The notes beneath the pieces are model-generated. The model was given only the letters and a program-made list of their open reading frames with translations, had not been told where the DNA came from and searched no databases. The position numbers and the translations under genes were made by a program. Positions 1-12,644 of a stretch of DNA of 64,000 nt are shown in pieces. The stretch comes from Rugalucina vietnamica (lineage: Eukaryota; Mollusca; Bivalvia; Lucinida; Lucinidae). Each line of letters starts with the position of its first letter. Positions within the stretch are counted from its first letter, which is position 1. The stretch is from NCBI GenBank assembly GCA_964017185.1, contig OZ024877.1:196501-260500 (forward strand), in the 5' to 3' direction.

Positions 1-1307
1 CATTTAAATGCATGGGCGACCTAAGTTGACCATGCCGTAAAATAGGTCAAGGTCATTCAAGGGTCATGATTTATATAAACTTTGTACAGCTCCATTGCCT
101 GATGCTTCATGCCAAGTTTCAAAATCATAGGCCTTCTAGTTCTGGAGAAGATTTTTGAAGGTTTTTGCTAGATATAGCCATGGCGGCCATCTTGGTCATG
201 TGACCTTGACCATTTATACAAACTTTCATAGCACCTTCCAAATGATCCTACACATAAAATTTGGCTTTGACTGGCCAAGCTGTTTCAGAGCAGATGATGT
301 TTGAATATTATGGTCATGTACATGTATATAGCCCGGGGCAGGGGCAGACAAACCTCTGGGGACAATTTTTTTTCATAAACATAAATATTCTGTCTATTTT
401 GCCCATTTCCTGCAAGTTTTGCCCGTCAAATCATATTTTAGCAATTTTCCCCATACAAGTGCATGGGCGAGCTATGTTGACCTTGCCATAAAATAGGTCA
501 AGGTCATCCCAGGGTCATGATTTATAAAACACTTTCTAGAGCTCTATTGCTTGATGCTTCATGCCAAGTTTCAAAATCATAGGCCTTCTGGTTCTGGAGA
601 AGAAGATTTTCAAATAAAGGTTTTTGCTATTTATAGCCATGGTGGCCATCTTGGTCATGTGACCTTGACCATTTATACAAACTTTCATTGCCCCTTCCTA
701 ACAATGCTCCACATATAGTTTGGCTTTGATTGGACAAGCAGTTTCAGAGGAGAAGATATTTGAATATTATGGTCATATACATGTATATAGCCCCGGGGCA
801 GGGGCAAACAACCCCCTGAGGACAAAATTTTTTCATAAACATAAATATGCTGTCCATTTGCCCATTTCCTGCAAGTTTTGCCCTTCAAATCATATCTTAA
901 CAATTTTCCCCATTCAAATGCACGGGTGACCTATGTTGACCTTGCCATAAAATAGGTCAAGGTCATCCCAGGGTCATGATTTATATACATATGTAAACTT
1001 TGTAGAGCACTATTGCCTGATGCTTCATGCCAAGTTTCAAAATCATAGGCCTTCTGGTTCTGGAGAAGAAGATTTTTAAAGGTTTTTGCTATCTATAGCC
1101 ATGGCGGCCATCTTGGTCATGTGACCTTGACCATTTATACAAACTTTTGTTCCCCCTTCCTAAGGATAATCCATATGAAGTTTGGCTTTGATTGGCCAAG
1201 TGGTTTCAGAGGAGAAGATGTTTGAAAAGTGTGAACAACGACGACGACGGACGACGGAGCATGGGTATACTATAAGCTCACCTGTGAGCCTTCGGCTCAG
1301 TTGAGCT
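1..1307 (-). mobile_element. ATIR family 1 element (cut by the window edge), three 455-bp core units
   Basis: The 5' terminus lies at 1307 on the minus strand (AGCTCAACTGAGCC, hairpin-like with GGCTCACAGGTGAGC), followed by GTCGTCCGTCG-type triplet repeats. After these come core units of about 456-462 bp, recognisable by TTTGGCTTTGATTGGCC at about 259, 721 and 1177. Each unit repeats GGTCATGTGACC, ATGGCGGCCATCTTGG and GACCTTGACC. Short open frames here are repeat noise. Confidence 0.8.
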
Positions 1308-1860
1308 AAAAATTACCACATTTGCATCATATAATTATGAAGGAGATTATGTTCATGGTTTATTTTGAACAGCTTTTATACATACACTTCTGGCCAAAAA
1401 GCTTTTTGTTAAAATCAATTAAACACTTAATAATATTTGAATTTCAAGATTGACATCTGCAAAAAACAAATGAGGCCACTTTTTTTTTTATTTGAGCCTG
1501 ATAAAAAGAGATGAGAGGCAGTTAAAACAGATGAGGGAGGGCCTGAGAAACAATTTATTTATTTCATTTGGCCTTAAAGAATTCTCAGTTTTCAATGAAA
1601 TTTCATTGAACATTCTCTCTCACGGGGACCCAGCTGTTAATCGTGATTATTAATGTGACCTGGAATGTTAATGCATGCTATTATGAAGTTTCGTATGCGC
1701 CGGCGAGATCGCTACGAATGCGACGTTCCACATCCTCTGCCATTGGACAGTATTAGTATCACGTTTTGCTCTCGTCAAACTTAACAAAGCTGAGTTTACA
1801 AAATCGGTGTCCACTATGATCTGCAAAATTTTTCTGTGTTTCCACTTGAAGTCAATTGGA
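1308..1860. other. Unique sequence, no gene seen
   Basis: AT-rich text without repeats. CGTATGCGCCGGCGAGATCG near 1693 is a short GC-rich patch. It may be intron or 3' flank of the minus-strand gene. Confidence 0.4.
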
Positions 1861-1868
1861 TTACTTAC

Positions 1869-1953
1869 GGCACTTATGTTTTTCAGCTAATGGTTTATAA
1901 AGTTGACCATTAAAATGTTTTTCTGCAAATGGTTTATAAAGTTGACCATTTAA
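1869..1953 (-). CDS. Weak candidate exon of the minus-strand gene, with an internal duplication
   Basis: The donor is very good (AAGTGCC|GTAAGTAA). The frame above it is open and contains a duplicated motif, NGQLYKPFAEKH then NGQLYKPLAEKH (about 42-48 bp repeat). An acceptor TCTATGAAG|TTAAAT would give phase 0 in, matching the 4667-4808 exon. The acceptor has a poor pyrimidine tract, so this is tentative. Confidence 0.3.
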
Positions 1954-4660
1954 CTTCATAGATAAACCTTTGGTAAACAATTTGTCTGACCGAGGCACTG
2001 AATGGAGAGCATCGTATATGGTACTGAAGATACATAACATATTGCATGATATATAATATGGAATGATCAAAAGCTGCATTAATAATAAGTGTAACTACTT
2101 TTTGATTGTTGACAGAGCAGCCAGACAAAACCAGTTGAAATTTTGTCATTTAGTGACAATAAATTTTAAAGGTATTTTTTTATCTGCGTACGCATAAAAC
2201 CGAAAACTGTTTGCGTACTGCTGATTTTTACTGCGTACATGGTACGCACAGGTCTGAAATTTTTATGCGTACAGAGTTTGTGTGTACATATGCAGCATGC
2301 ATCGTTATCTACTTCGCTGATACAGAATAGAAAAATTAACAATACATGTATTAATTTAACAATAAAAACATGGTTCATTGTGATAACAAAGTTTTGTATA
2401 TATTCTGCTCAAAAATTTAAAGGAACACTGCATTTTTCCCATATACCGCAATCACCAACTTTGACCCATATTTTGAGGCAACCCATAGAAGATTTGCAAC
2501 ATAAACTACTCAAAAGAAGTTATGCACCACTTAGGTATAACCTAGCCCCTCGTGAGGGCATAAACATACAGATTTCAAAAGCTTTTGCGAATAGATGTTT
2601 TAACCCTTATCATGCTGTAAGAGACTGTGATCGCCCATGGAATATCTATCTGTGCCAACTAGAGGCGACTGCAGTCGCAAAGAAAACAGCTTTCAAATTT
2701 CCCGCAGTTGTTGACCACTGCCTTCTTATGAATATTAATGAGCTGTGCGCAGACAGTTTGTGCATAAACAACAATGGCGTCTATGGATATTGGGACTGAT
2801 TTCTTTGCAGATTTTGGTTGGATTTTCGTTATTTTTGCATTAAAAATGCATTTTCAGCACTTTTTCCACTGGTAAATGGAAAATTGGGTGCATTTACACC
2901 CGAATTATGATATAATAACAGTATGTATGAAGATTTTTTTACACTAATATATTGTTTGTGTATTTTCTTTATATATTTTTTTTTCTATATATAAAATTGT
3001 CATTGCAGTGCAAGTACATGTAACTATCTGTCTACTTGCAGTTTGGTCTGTCATATTGGTTTCTTATAGTACATACAAACATTGCTATTAGATATATTAA
3101 AATCATGCTGCACAGTAATTTCACTAGGTTTCTTGCATTTCGTTTCGGTAAGATATCTTACTGTTATTACTTTTTCCTGCAATACCGGTATTCCTACCTA
3201 AAAATGCATACAGGTGTATAGTTTAATGTACTCTATCATTGATTGTTCACTTGTATGTTTGTAAATATGTATTTATGAGGGCCTCATGGAAGATTAGCTA
3301 TTACATGTCTTTGTATATATGTATGTGCTAAATGTTTTTACCCTCTATAAATAAAGACTTTTACTTACTTTCTTAAATTATTTACTTACTTACAATAAAG
3401 ACTTTCAAAATCGAGAGTAGCTTTGTTTACTTTGTTTGTTGAAATTCTTCAGTCTTTTTTGCGGCTCAAAAATTAACAAACCATGGAAAAATTTTTTAAA
3501 AAATGTCAGTGGGATGCAATATCGATTTCACCACATTGCTCGGCATGCTACAGGTTTAAGCAAGTTTAGTCCAATGTGATTGCACATAAAAATATGGGCA
3601 TACGAGTGGTATAAAAATGAATAAAATGATGTAAAATGATGTCAAGTCAACTTTTGCATAAACATTTGCTGTAAATATTCTTGAATGTGTTTCTCATTTA
3701 CTACATAACACATACCCCCACACATAAGTTTTACCGCCAATTAAAAAGTAGGAATAAACTTTTTTGGATTTGTATATTTTAAAGGGACTTTTGACTAATA
3801 AATTCAAAACCTGTCTTTTTGAATTTGCACGGTCTGAAAAAATTTGATAAGGTGTGTAATAATTACAATAAAATTTTGCAAAAACAATTTAAAGAAAATT
3901 GTAAAAACCAAAAAAGCTCACAATGTTCTTGTAAAATATTTTGTCAGAAAAATGTCCGGCAAGAATTAGCACTATTTATAATGATAACATTAATTGCATA
4001 TAGAACTATCCTACTACTGTCAGACACCTGTCCTGCAGCTAAAAAAATGTTTCCGCGAAGACCGTGCAACAAATCCAGGTTTTGAAGCCCAGAAATAAAG
4101 TCATGAATTTTTTTGCTGCTTCCCAAATTTTGGTGTTCTCAAAATCATGTGTTTTTGCACATTTTCAAAACAATTTACCAAATCAAGCCCTGTACCACAG
4201 CATTAGTTTTTAAAACTTAACTTGAAAAAATTTAACGCTGTTTTAAAATGAGAAAAATATTAAGTGGTGGTGCAAACTTCTTTTGATGCATAAAAAATTA
4301 TTAAAGTATTGCATAATAAAGCTTATTACCAGCACATGTAATAATTGTGGTGGGTATAGAAATCGTATCAGATATCCATGTAATTCTGCTAAAATTTCCA
4401 TAAACTCTCTTGAATGCATTTATTTGGCTTGCAGATGCACATTTAATGTAAATAAATTTACTTTGAACTGCATTTCCTAGAAAAAGGAAGCACACACTTC
4501 ACCCAGAGGCACTTTAAATGTGTTTTATACTTTTTTGTTTCATGAAAAACTGAAATGAAATATTTTATTCATTTTTTCTCATTTTTTTTTCATTTATTTC
4601 AATTTTTACTACAATACCCACCATAATCATATTTCTACATGTACTGGAATATATTATTTT
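1954..4660. other. Probable intron of the minus-strand gene; GCGTAC-rich repeat near 2180
   Basis: At 2180-2275 the motif TGCGTAC/GTACGCA occurs six times in both orientations. The 186-codon plus-strand frame at 2239-2799 has no recognisable domain and is not called a gene. The remainder is AT-rich, with a run of TTACTTACTT text near 3360. Confidence 0.4.
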
Positions 4661-4666
4661 CCTCAC

Positions 4667-4808
4667 CTGTATTATAAACCAATCTTGAGGCAATAACAGC
4701 GGAATAATTCCCAGTGATATATCTATAATATAACAAACGTCACACACTGCCACAGTCGTAACTGGTCTAGTTAGTGACAATTTATTCTCATTGACGAGTG
4801 TCTGCTGG
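4667..4808 (-). CDS. Exon of an unrecognised minus-strand gene (142 nt, hydrophobic segment)
   Basis: Minus-strand acceptor TATTATTGCTGCAG|CCAGCA and donor ATACAG|GTGAGG, phase 2 in and phase 0 out. The frame reads QQTLVNENKLSLTRPVTTVA and continues VCDVCYIIDISLGIIPLLLP, then QDWFIIQ. The second half is hydrophobic enough for a membrane or signal-anchor segment. No family is recognised. The short 72-bp upstream intron and clean phases argue for a real exon. Confidence 0.5.
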
Positions 4809-4880
4809 CTGCAGCAATAATAGCACCAGATCCTTTATTACGGAAAGTATATATCAACCACCCACACAATGAGAGCTCAC

Positions 4881-4944
4881 CTCATTGGTAGTCCAGTCTG
4901 AACAACGTCAGAATGAGGCTCTGCTCTCCTGACATTGTGCCATA
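4881..4944 (-). CDS. Exon of an unrecognised minus-strand gene (64 nt)
   Basis: Minus-strand acceptor TAGTCTTTCAG|TATGGC and donor CAATGAG|GTGAGC, phase 1 in and phase 2 out. The open frame reads WHNVRRAEPHSDVVQTGLPM. It joins perfectly in phase with 4667-4808 across a 72-bp GT-AG intron. That is the best evidence that this is a real gene. A further exon between 4945 and 7849 is needed to connect phases with 7850-7953; a 25-nt microexon near 7230-7260 would fit but is speculative. Confidence 0.5.
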
Positions 4945-5390
4945 CTGAAAGACTACTAGAAACTCTCAGATTTTGTACTTTAGCTTCATCATAAGAAACA
5001 CTATTTATTATAAAACATGGTTTGGTGATGACCAAAAAAGGTACTGATCAGTATGTGATTTTATTCAAAAGCACAAAAAAGTCATTTGCTTCCAATAAGT
5101 AGTTGCTATATTGAAGGCTACAGGTAGTTTCCTTATCTAATATGTATAGAAAAAGACTGGGGAGTAAACATTATTTGAGGCAAAGTTTTCTTCTTGCACG
5201 AAGCTCAATAATTATTATCCTGAAATTTAATTTGTTTTCATGCTCTTTTCAACTAAGCATGAATTCAAAATTCACACAGTACATAAATATTAAACAATAA
5301 GCGTGAAATTTATAAATGCTGAAACATTTGCAAATTATTTGCAAATTTGTTGGCATATGTAAGCAGGACAAACATGCTCAGTTGATGTAA

Positions 5391-5803
5391 TAAGAGCTGC
5401 TGCACTAAATCTATTAAAGTCTATGACCCATGACCTTGACCTCAATTACTCAGGTGGGTCGTGATGGTACAGCATAAAACTTCAGACCAATATCAACCAA
5501 CATGCAAAGTATCAACTTGATTCATCAACATATTCACTAGAAATAGACTAATAAAGAGACTAACAAAAAATTTCTAAATCTGTGACCTTGACCTAAAGGT
5601 CATCCAGGTGCTACAGCATAAAACTTCAGACTAATATCTACCAATATGCAAAGTATCAACTTGATCCATTATCATGTTCAAGAGATATAGACTTATAAAA
5701 ACTTTATCCAAAATCTTTAAATATTTGAGCAACGCTGATGCCAACACCAACACCAACACTGGGGTGATTGCAATAGCTCTTCCTGTACTTTTGTACAGGC
5801 GAA
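5391..5803 (-). mobile_element. ATIR family 2 element
   Basis: The minus-strand 5' end is CGCCTGTACAAAAGTACAGG, then AAGAGCTATTGCAATCACC. Two core repeats follow with CAAGTTGATACTTTGCAT, ATATTGGTCTGAAGTTTTA and GACCTTGAGG-like motifs. It ends GCAGCTCTTA. It is the same family as 47499-48182 but has lost part of the 3' hairpin. Confidence 0.65.
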
Positions 5804-7840
5804 CTTGAAAGGTACAATGCCCAGCAAAACACAGAAGTAAAGCCCTCCTACTATCCTAGCCCTCCATTGGCATCACAGGCTTGCAAACTTAGACTGTTGC
5901 ATAAAACTGAATTTATTAAATCATTACATTAAAAGTAATGTCCAAGGTTCAAACATTAGTCTGTCAACTGAAGCACAAGTATGATAAGCTATACTGACAA
6001 ACTTTAGAAATGCAACACCTTACATATATCGGTTATCACTTGCTTAATATTTATCCATAAAAAAATTGTTTGCGAAAGTCTTTGCTAAAGCTACTTTCTT
6101 AGACGCCATCGAGATGTAACTTTTCTGACGAAAACGTTACAGCGAATACAAGAAAGAGATTCTGTGAAAACAATCCATCTACAGTGATAGCTAACAACCT
6201 TAAGTGCAAGAAAAATTAAAATAAACATCTGCACTTTCTTTCAATGCCGTTTAAGGCCCTAGCGTTTTTGCTGACATCAAACGTAAAGTGCTCAAAACAC
6301 AGACGCATTCGATAACTGCTGGCCAAAACTTACAGGAATTTTATTTTAGTCACGTGACTATATATTGTGTTTCGCAAAAATGAATTCTTTTCAGTTTTAC
6401 ACGCAAAAAAATAAGTCTTCTTGATAAGCGTTAAAATGATGTAATTACCGTGTTTTTAATGCAAATGAAAGCCAACAAACAGCATTTGTTTGGGTTTTGG
6501 TGTTTCTTTCCAGAAATCATGTTGGACCTGAAGAAAGTTTTTCATGCCCATTCACATATCACGCGATTTATTTTGGTTGAATTTTGGGTAAGGCTTGGAA
6601 CCATACTGCATGGCGTTACTCACGGCCAATGGCATTTCGTGTTTGGTATTAAAGTTAAGCAGACTGATTGTACTTTTCAGTTCAACAAATATTTTTCAAA
6701 AAAAAAAAAAAAATTCTGAGAGGTAGAATCGATAATGCAAGTGTCTCCATGAGTATAAAAACAAAAAATACAAAAGCTTATAAGTTTGGTGACCATAAGA
6801 TCAAGCTATGGGGCAATGCTATTCACATGTCGACAATGAAACACAGGTCAAATATAGTAAAATGTTATATCGCTCACAAAAGTTATTTTGAAAAGCCATG
6901 ATTCCAAAGTGGGATTTTATCCTGTCTGCGAGAGCGAAGGCTGATTTTATGATCTTGACAATGAGTAGAATTACTACGCACTCTTAGTTTCACACCTGAG
7001 TCCTAACCACAACTGTGTCATTTTTAGTCTATAGCAGATCTCTAACAATAAACATTGAAACCACTATATTCTACGATGCCTACGCGTTGAACCTGACATG
7101 CTTTAACTTCAGCCCACATTCATTCTGAAATATATTCAGATACAATATATCGTGGTGGCACTCCAATTTAAGCTTACAAACATGACATCAGATCATGATG
7201 ACGCCTTAAGATGTTGGGTATGAAGGTTACAATGCCACTCACTTGGAGCTAACAGGTACAGCATTTTCTGAGTTAAACGAAAATTTTGAAATAGGTTGGG
7301 GGATTTTGTTTTTATGTCCTACTCAACCACTCAGAGACTGAGGTCATATGGAGATGTGACGATCAGATCTCTGGTTAAACTCTCTTCCAAAGAACCGGAG
7401 AAGCCCAGAATCTAGTCCCTGGGCCCAGTTGTTCAAAATTAACGACACTATTAGTTAACGATACGTTATATTTTCAAACATGGATATTACAAATACATGT
7501 ACACTGTTATTTTTGGTTGATGAAATGTGAGAATCCTCTCCAAAGGATTCTCACATATTATCAACAAAAATTACAGTGTACATATCTCCTAAAACCACTA
7601 AAAATCAAAAACGGTTCAGTCCCTTGAAAATACACAACTTTTTAAGAAACAGTGTAAGAAACAACAACTATGATTTTCACAGAGTGGCAGCCAACATGAA
7701 CTGAAATGATGCACCGTCACTGCTTGCCTCAAAAGACAGGTCCAGATGTATTTGCTCGCAAAATGATGATTGCGAGAATTGAAATAGAAACAGAACCAGT
7801 CAAGTTATTGTGTAACTGCTATGCTTGTCTGGGAGGCATC
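5804..7840. other. Probable intron of the minus-strand gene
   Basis: No clear exon, though GCTCCAA|GTGAGTGG on the minus strand near 7232 is a strong donor for a possible 25-nt exon. An A-run occurs at about 6700-6714. The two plus-strand frames at 6450-6901 are AT-rich and unrecognised. Confidence 0.35.
7300..7440. mobile_element. SINE body remnant
   Basis: TGTCCTACTCAACCACTCAG, then AGACTGAGGTCATATGGAG, resembles the body of the SINE at 9865-10015 (GTCCCACCAACAGCTAAGG, TCATATGTAG). No tRNA head remains. Confidence 0.35.
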
Positions 7841-7849
7841 AGGATTTAC

Positions 7850-7953
7850 CAGAACGCCTACGTGCTGGTCTGTGGAAACACCATCATATACCTCTGTTAC
7901 GTTCGGATATCGATCAGGACTGACCACTTCATACAGAGTTCCAGCATCCAGCA
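7850..7953 (-). CDS. Exon of an unrecognised minus-strand gene (34 codons)
   Basis: On the minus strand, acceptor TTTATACTGCAG|TGCTGG and donor GTTCTG|GTAAAT bound 104 nt, phase 1 in and phase 0 out. The frame reads LDAGTLYEVVSPDRYPNVTE and continues VYDGVSTDQHVGVL, while the other two frames have stops. The sequence looks like genuine protein rather than random AT-rich DNA. Function is not recognised. It is probably downstream of the 13572-13787 exon in the same transcript, because the phases agree. Confidence 0.5.
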
Positions 7954-8089
7954 CTGCAGTATAAATCATCCACTAAAGGTAGGGCTGAAAGGCCACAACC
8001 TTTTTTGAAAATCTTAAACTTGTATTACACATTCTAGAAACAAAAAGGCAACCAATTTTTCACACTGGGTTTCACAATGCCAGAGGCAA

Positions 8090-8625
8090 TTTTGCAAAGA
8101 TGGCAGAACAAACTATCAAATACTCAGTAATTACAATGTACCTTCCTTGTGTTTTTGTGTTTCCTTTAAACTAGATCTATATCAAGATTTTCAAATTAAA
8201 ACATTTGTGCCCAGTCTTCATTAATACCCCATCCTACACAATTATTAACCAAAAACTGCATATATATGCATAACAAAGCAATTTTGCAAAGATGGCAAAA
8301 CAAACTATTGAATACTCAGTAATTACCGTGCACCCCCTTCCTTGTGCTTTATTTCTATGTCAAGATTTTCATTCTCAGCCCCAATCAATACTCCATCCTA
8401 CACAATAATTAACTAAAAACTGCATTATATATGTACAACAAGGAAATTTTGCAAAGATGGCTAAACAAACTATCAAATACTCAGTAATTATGATGCACCC
8501 CCTTCCCATTGTTTTTGTGTTAATCCTTTAAGCTAGATCTATGTTGAGATTTTCAAATTAAAACTTTCATTCTCAGCCCCAATTAATACTCCATCCTACA
8601 CAATTATTAACCAAAAACGCCTACA
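8090..8625. repeat. Three tandem units of 170-190 bp
   Basis: Each unit starts AATTTTGCAAAGATGGC, then TACTCAGTAATTA, CTTCC, a variable middle, and ATACTCCATCCTACACAAT, then AACTAAAAACTGC. Starts are at about 8090, 8279 and 8448. The repeats lie in an intron of the minus-strand gene. Confidence 0.85.
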
Positions 8626-9864
8626 TTCACTTGAGCCCACCTAGTAAATGATCAAGCAGGGCCAGGAAAAAGCTTTTACTTTGTTAATTTAAATTCTACG
8701 AGACAAGATCATTTTGAAGATATCAACAGAGCTCTGATATTTAAGCCATCACTTAATTACAAATGATAAAATGCAAGAGTGCTTTACTACTTTGAAGCTT
8801 CTATACCTCTAACTTCATATCGCTATCATTTTAGTTTAACGGAGCAAGCTTATTTGCATCAAGCCTGGTTGGGGAAATTCCCCCAGACAATATTTTCCCG
8901 TGACAAGACACTGGCGCTATATTTCTACAACGTGAAAAGAGCAAGTATGACAAGAAATTATGTCGAAGCAAAAAAACAAGAAACGTTCTGATAATGACAG
9001 TGAAGACGAGAATGTCACGATCATACCAACTCAAGTTTCATGTTTACCAAACCGCAGAGCAAAATTAACGACAAAACCTCATCATGGCAACTTAAAATAG
9101 AACTGATGATTCAGAAAATAACCGTTTAAGGTATGAAACCTCTCAAGTGAAAACCTGGTTAGGGCATTTCCCACAAACTTGAACCAGAATTGGCCAGCAA
9201 AGTTACTCAAATGAGTTGGGCATCAGAATTTGTGAACTTTGTGCCTCAGGGCACTATACTATCCAGTTCTGGCTGACCTAAATCTTTGCTGTTCTGTTGT
9301 GGCAAAAGCAAGCTTTCACATGACATTGTTTATTTAGTATCTGTGACTGGAATAAAATTGCCTGAGTCGTAAGAGGCTTAAATCGGAATATTTCAGCAGC
9401 TTTGTGTTGTGTGTCTGTAAGTGGATACTGCTCTAACTTGTGAGCGTCACATGTGCACAATGTCACCTGTCGCCAAGATCACCCGACCAAGTTCAAATCG
9501 AGAACAACAAGATATAGTAGGTGCTAAAATAAGATCGTTACCGCTTTGGAAATGATTAAATTAGCAACATTAATGTACATTTGAGAATATGATCTCCATG
9601 ATGACGATACAAATAGAAAAACTGAACTAACAATCCAGTTTATCTTTCCAAAAATAGCTTTAGTACAATGCTTAGTGTTTCATGATTCTCTGTTTGTTCC
9701 AGCTGAAAAGTCTAGGTAGACAATACAGACTTGAGTCTGACGACAGGCCTTGTCTTGTGTTATTTTTTTTTCAATGTTTGCTTTTCATTGTTTCGTGGTG
9801 AAAGCATGAATGACCATCCTAACATGTCCACAGCAAACATCTCACTATCATTTTGATTTGGTCG

Positions 9865-10015
9865 GTTGAATTGGTGTTTCACGTCCCACCAACAGCTAAG
9901 GTCATATGTAGATAGGACCTGTGTTTATAGTCTCAAAAGCCTGTGATCAAACCTGCAACCCCTTGTTTACAAAGCGAGTGACATAACCACTGTGCCACGG
10001 GGGCTTCTAGGAGTT
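9865..10015 (-). mobile_element. tRNA-derived SINE
   Basis: The minus strand reads GTGGCACAGTGGTTATGTC (box A-like) and, 40 bp on, TTGCAGGTTTGATCACAGG (box B-like). A body with ACCTTAGCTGTTGGTGGGAC follows, a core found in mollusc SINEs. 3' end not defined. Confidence 0.6.
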
Positions 10016-10159
10016 TGAACATAGGAAGTACACTACAAGTAACCACACAGGTTATCCATAGACAACCAACTCAACTGAAAACAATCAACAGATATGAGCC
10101 ACTACATGAGAAAACCAACAATTTGGGATTCTGACCAGGTCCAACACTATCGGTCTGTA

Positions 10160-12180
10160 CAGTCACAGGATAACTAATGTTGTGACAGCACGCAAGTTTC
10201 AAACAGTTCTGCAGTTAAATCCACAAATCAAGTGTAAAGAGTTTAAGACAATTACATGATTGTACAAATGAAAGAATCTTAACCTCTGGTTGCATGAGTG
10301 ATTTGATATCCATGTCAGCTCTCACTTGGTGCTTCATTTCATATCATCGTTAGATGGTATCTTAAAAATAACTGCACGTGACACAGATCTATAACAGCTG
10401 CTGCCAATCAAGCTAGATCACATGACCGTCTCAAAGACATAATTAAGGCGGGCATTTCCCAGCGATGAGACAGTTTTGCATATTTATCCACAAATCAGAA
10501 GTTACTCCTCATATCAGGATCACATCACTAATGCACCTTTATTGAGTCCAGAGCTACGCCTTCTGTGGCTACTTAAAGAAAACAAAACATGATGACAGCT
10601 CTATCCTCTCCTTAATTAGGACGCCATTGTCTAAAGTGGTGCTACTGAAATGGCTGGGTACAATGTGCCAGCTTAATCATAGACATGGGGTGTGGGGGTC
10701 CATAACAAATTGATTACATTAGCGAAATTAAAAATATTACAGGAAACAAAAAAACTAGGTTACTCCTTAGGGTAGCATAGGATTTGCCTAATGATTTCCC
10801 CATTTAATTGAAGACAGGGGGCGTACTAACAAATGGTTAACTTTTAAAAAATATAATACAAGATGTTAGACTGGTCACAAAACAATCTGCAATACAACAG
10901 TACAGAAATAAAAGTACATTTTAGCCACACCTGCAGAAAATCAGCACTAAGAGCACATTTCTTCACCATTAAGTTCTTCTTACATCAATGGAAGAAGACT
11001 GACCGCAGCAAAATCTTTATGTCTAAATCTTCATTAAAGATAGATATATCAAATGTTGGCAGCTTCAGTACCAGAGCTTTTTCTTTTTACAAAACTGACT
11101 CCGGTTTCCTGTACCAAATTCTTCCCAATTGGCTGAAAAAATTCCCAACTAACCTGAAATATTCCAAATTTAATAGAAAATGCAAATTTAACAGGTAAAC
11201 CTATCCCAATTTGGTTAAAATTATTGCACTATTTTTTCCCAAAATCATGCTATATTTTCTCAATTTCATGGGTACCAAAAAAGGTCTGAAAAAGTCCTGA
11301 ATACAAGCTGGGCCTGAAGACCTCAACACAAACTGGACATAAAATGTCCACCTTCAAAATCTGCTAAAGGATAAGAGAATGCAAAAGGACCCCAGATACT
11401 AGTTTATCTGGCACACTACTTATCCACAATGCCTCTCAAATTATTTTTCTTAGACATACTAACAGCCCATATACAGAATGTCTTTAAATCATGAAAATCA
11501 CTTCACAGCCCACTCTCCCAACTTGAATAGAAACTATTGTGAAATAAAAATAAAACATGTAGAATGCGGTATTTATATGAAACTTGAGAGTTTGTATAAA
11601 AAACAAAACCACACTGTCTTTTTACTCAAACTGGCAAAGAACTTGAACCTGAGCTTAGACAAACCAATGGTGTGGGTTTATTGGAGGAGTAGAATTCATG
11701 AGGCAATTTTTGCTGTTTTTCACTTGACAATTCACATCCACGTAGCTGAGAATCGTGTAATAAAATGGCATCACAACCACACAAGTCCTGGGCATACCTG
11801 AAGATAGTTCACCAAGTCTAAGCTTTTTCTTTCTTTTTTTTTTAATTCAATTTTACCTCCCTTTTAAGATTATTACAGCTCATATGAGACGGGCCAATCA
11901 GTAGGTGGAGCGAAAATGGGAGAACTCTTGGCACACCAGCAAACAGAATTTGGCTTGTCTCAGATGTGCCCAGTCATATATAGCCATGAGATGATCCAGT
12001 GATTAAGTAACAACACTCTAAACAGCTCGGCCATTGGGGCTGCCACATATTCTCTCAACATGTGTGTACATTTAACAACTGATAATCGATCTACACAAAC
12101 AAATGGATGGAGAAGAATGGCTGCAGAAATATTTTCATAGCTTATGTGTAGACTTCACGAAAAAATGAAATAAACAAGGT
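10160..12180. other. Probable intron of the minus-strand gene with a TTCCCAATT repeat
   Basis: 10100-10165 is a fragment of the hairpin MITE family (GACCAGGTCCAACACTATC, GGTCTGTACAGTCACAGG). 11100-11300 carries GTACCAAATTCTTCCCAATT and related text, also present at 40929-41160. Nothing else is identified. Confidence 0.45.
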
Positions 12181-12189
12181 GATCAACAC

Positions 12190-12445
12190 AAGTGAAACTG
12201 CTATGGCCTCTAAAAGAGAAACTGCTATGGCCTCTAGAAGTGAAACTGCTATGGCCTCTAGAAGTGAAACTGCTATGGCCTCTAGAAGTGAAACTGCTAT
12301 GGCCTCTAGAAGTGAAACTGCTATGGCCTCTAAAAGAGAAACTGCTATGGCCTCTAGAAGTGAAACTGCTATGGCCTCTAGAAGTGAAACTGCTATGGCC
12401 TCTAAAAGTGAAACTGCTATGGCCTCTAGAAGTGAAGCTGACTAT
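12190..12445. repeat. 24-bp minisatellite, about 10-11 copies
   Basis: The unit GAAACTGCTATGGCCTCTAG plus AAGT is repeated almost perfectly, with AGAAG/AAAAG variants. Because 24 is a multiple of three and the unit has no stop in several frames, long open frames appear on both strands (RSETAMAS repeats and SSFTSRGH repeats). These are not evidence of a gene. Confidence 0.97.
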
Positions 12446-12644
12446 ACATGCCATGCAAAAACGAAAAAGTGAAATTCTGCAGCACAGATCCTCGACACGT
12501 ATGTGCATTTAGATTTGGAATGTGATTGTCATTTAGCCAAGTTTAGCAGACAGAGTATCTGTTTGATCTATAAATTTATACAATATTATTCTATAAATTT
12601 ATAGATACTCAATAAATCAATGTATCTCTTCTATCTGATTAAAA

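Noticed and set aside
2239-2799. 186-codon plus-strand frame
   Set aside because: It begins inside a GCGTAC-rich repeat, has no recognisable domain and unusual composition, and no splice or promoter support; read as chance.
12179-12512. Long overlapping open frames on both strands across 12.2-12.5 kb
   Set aside because: They are translations of a 24-bp minisatellite, whose length keeps several frames open; there is no start context, splice signal or domain.
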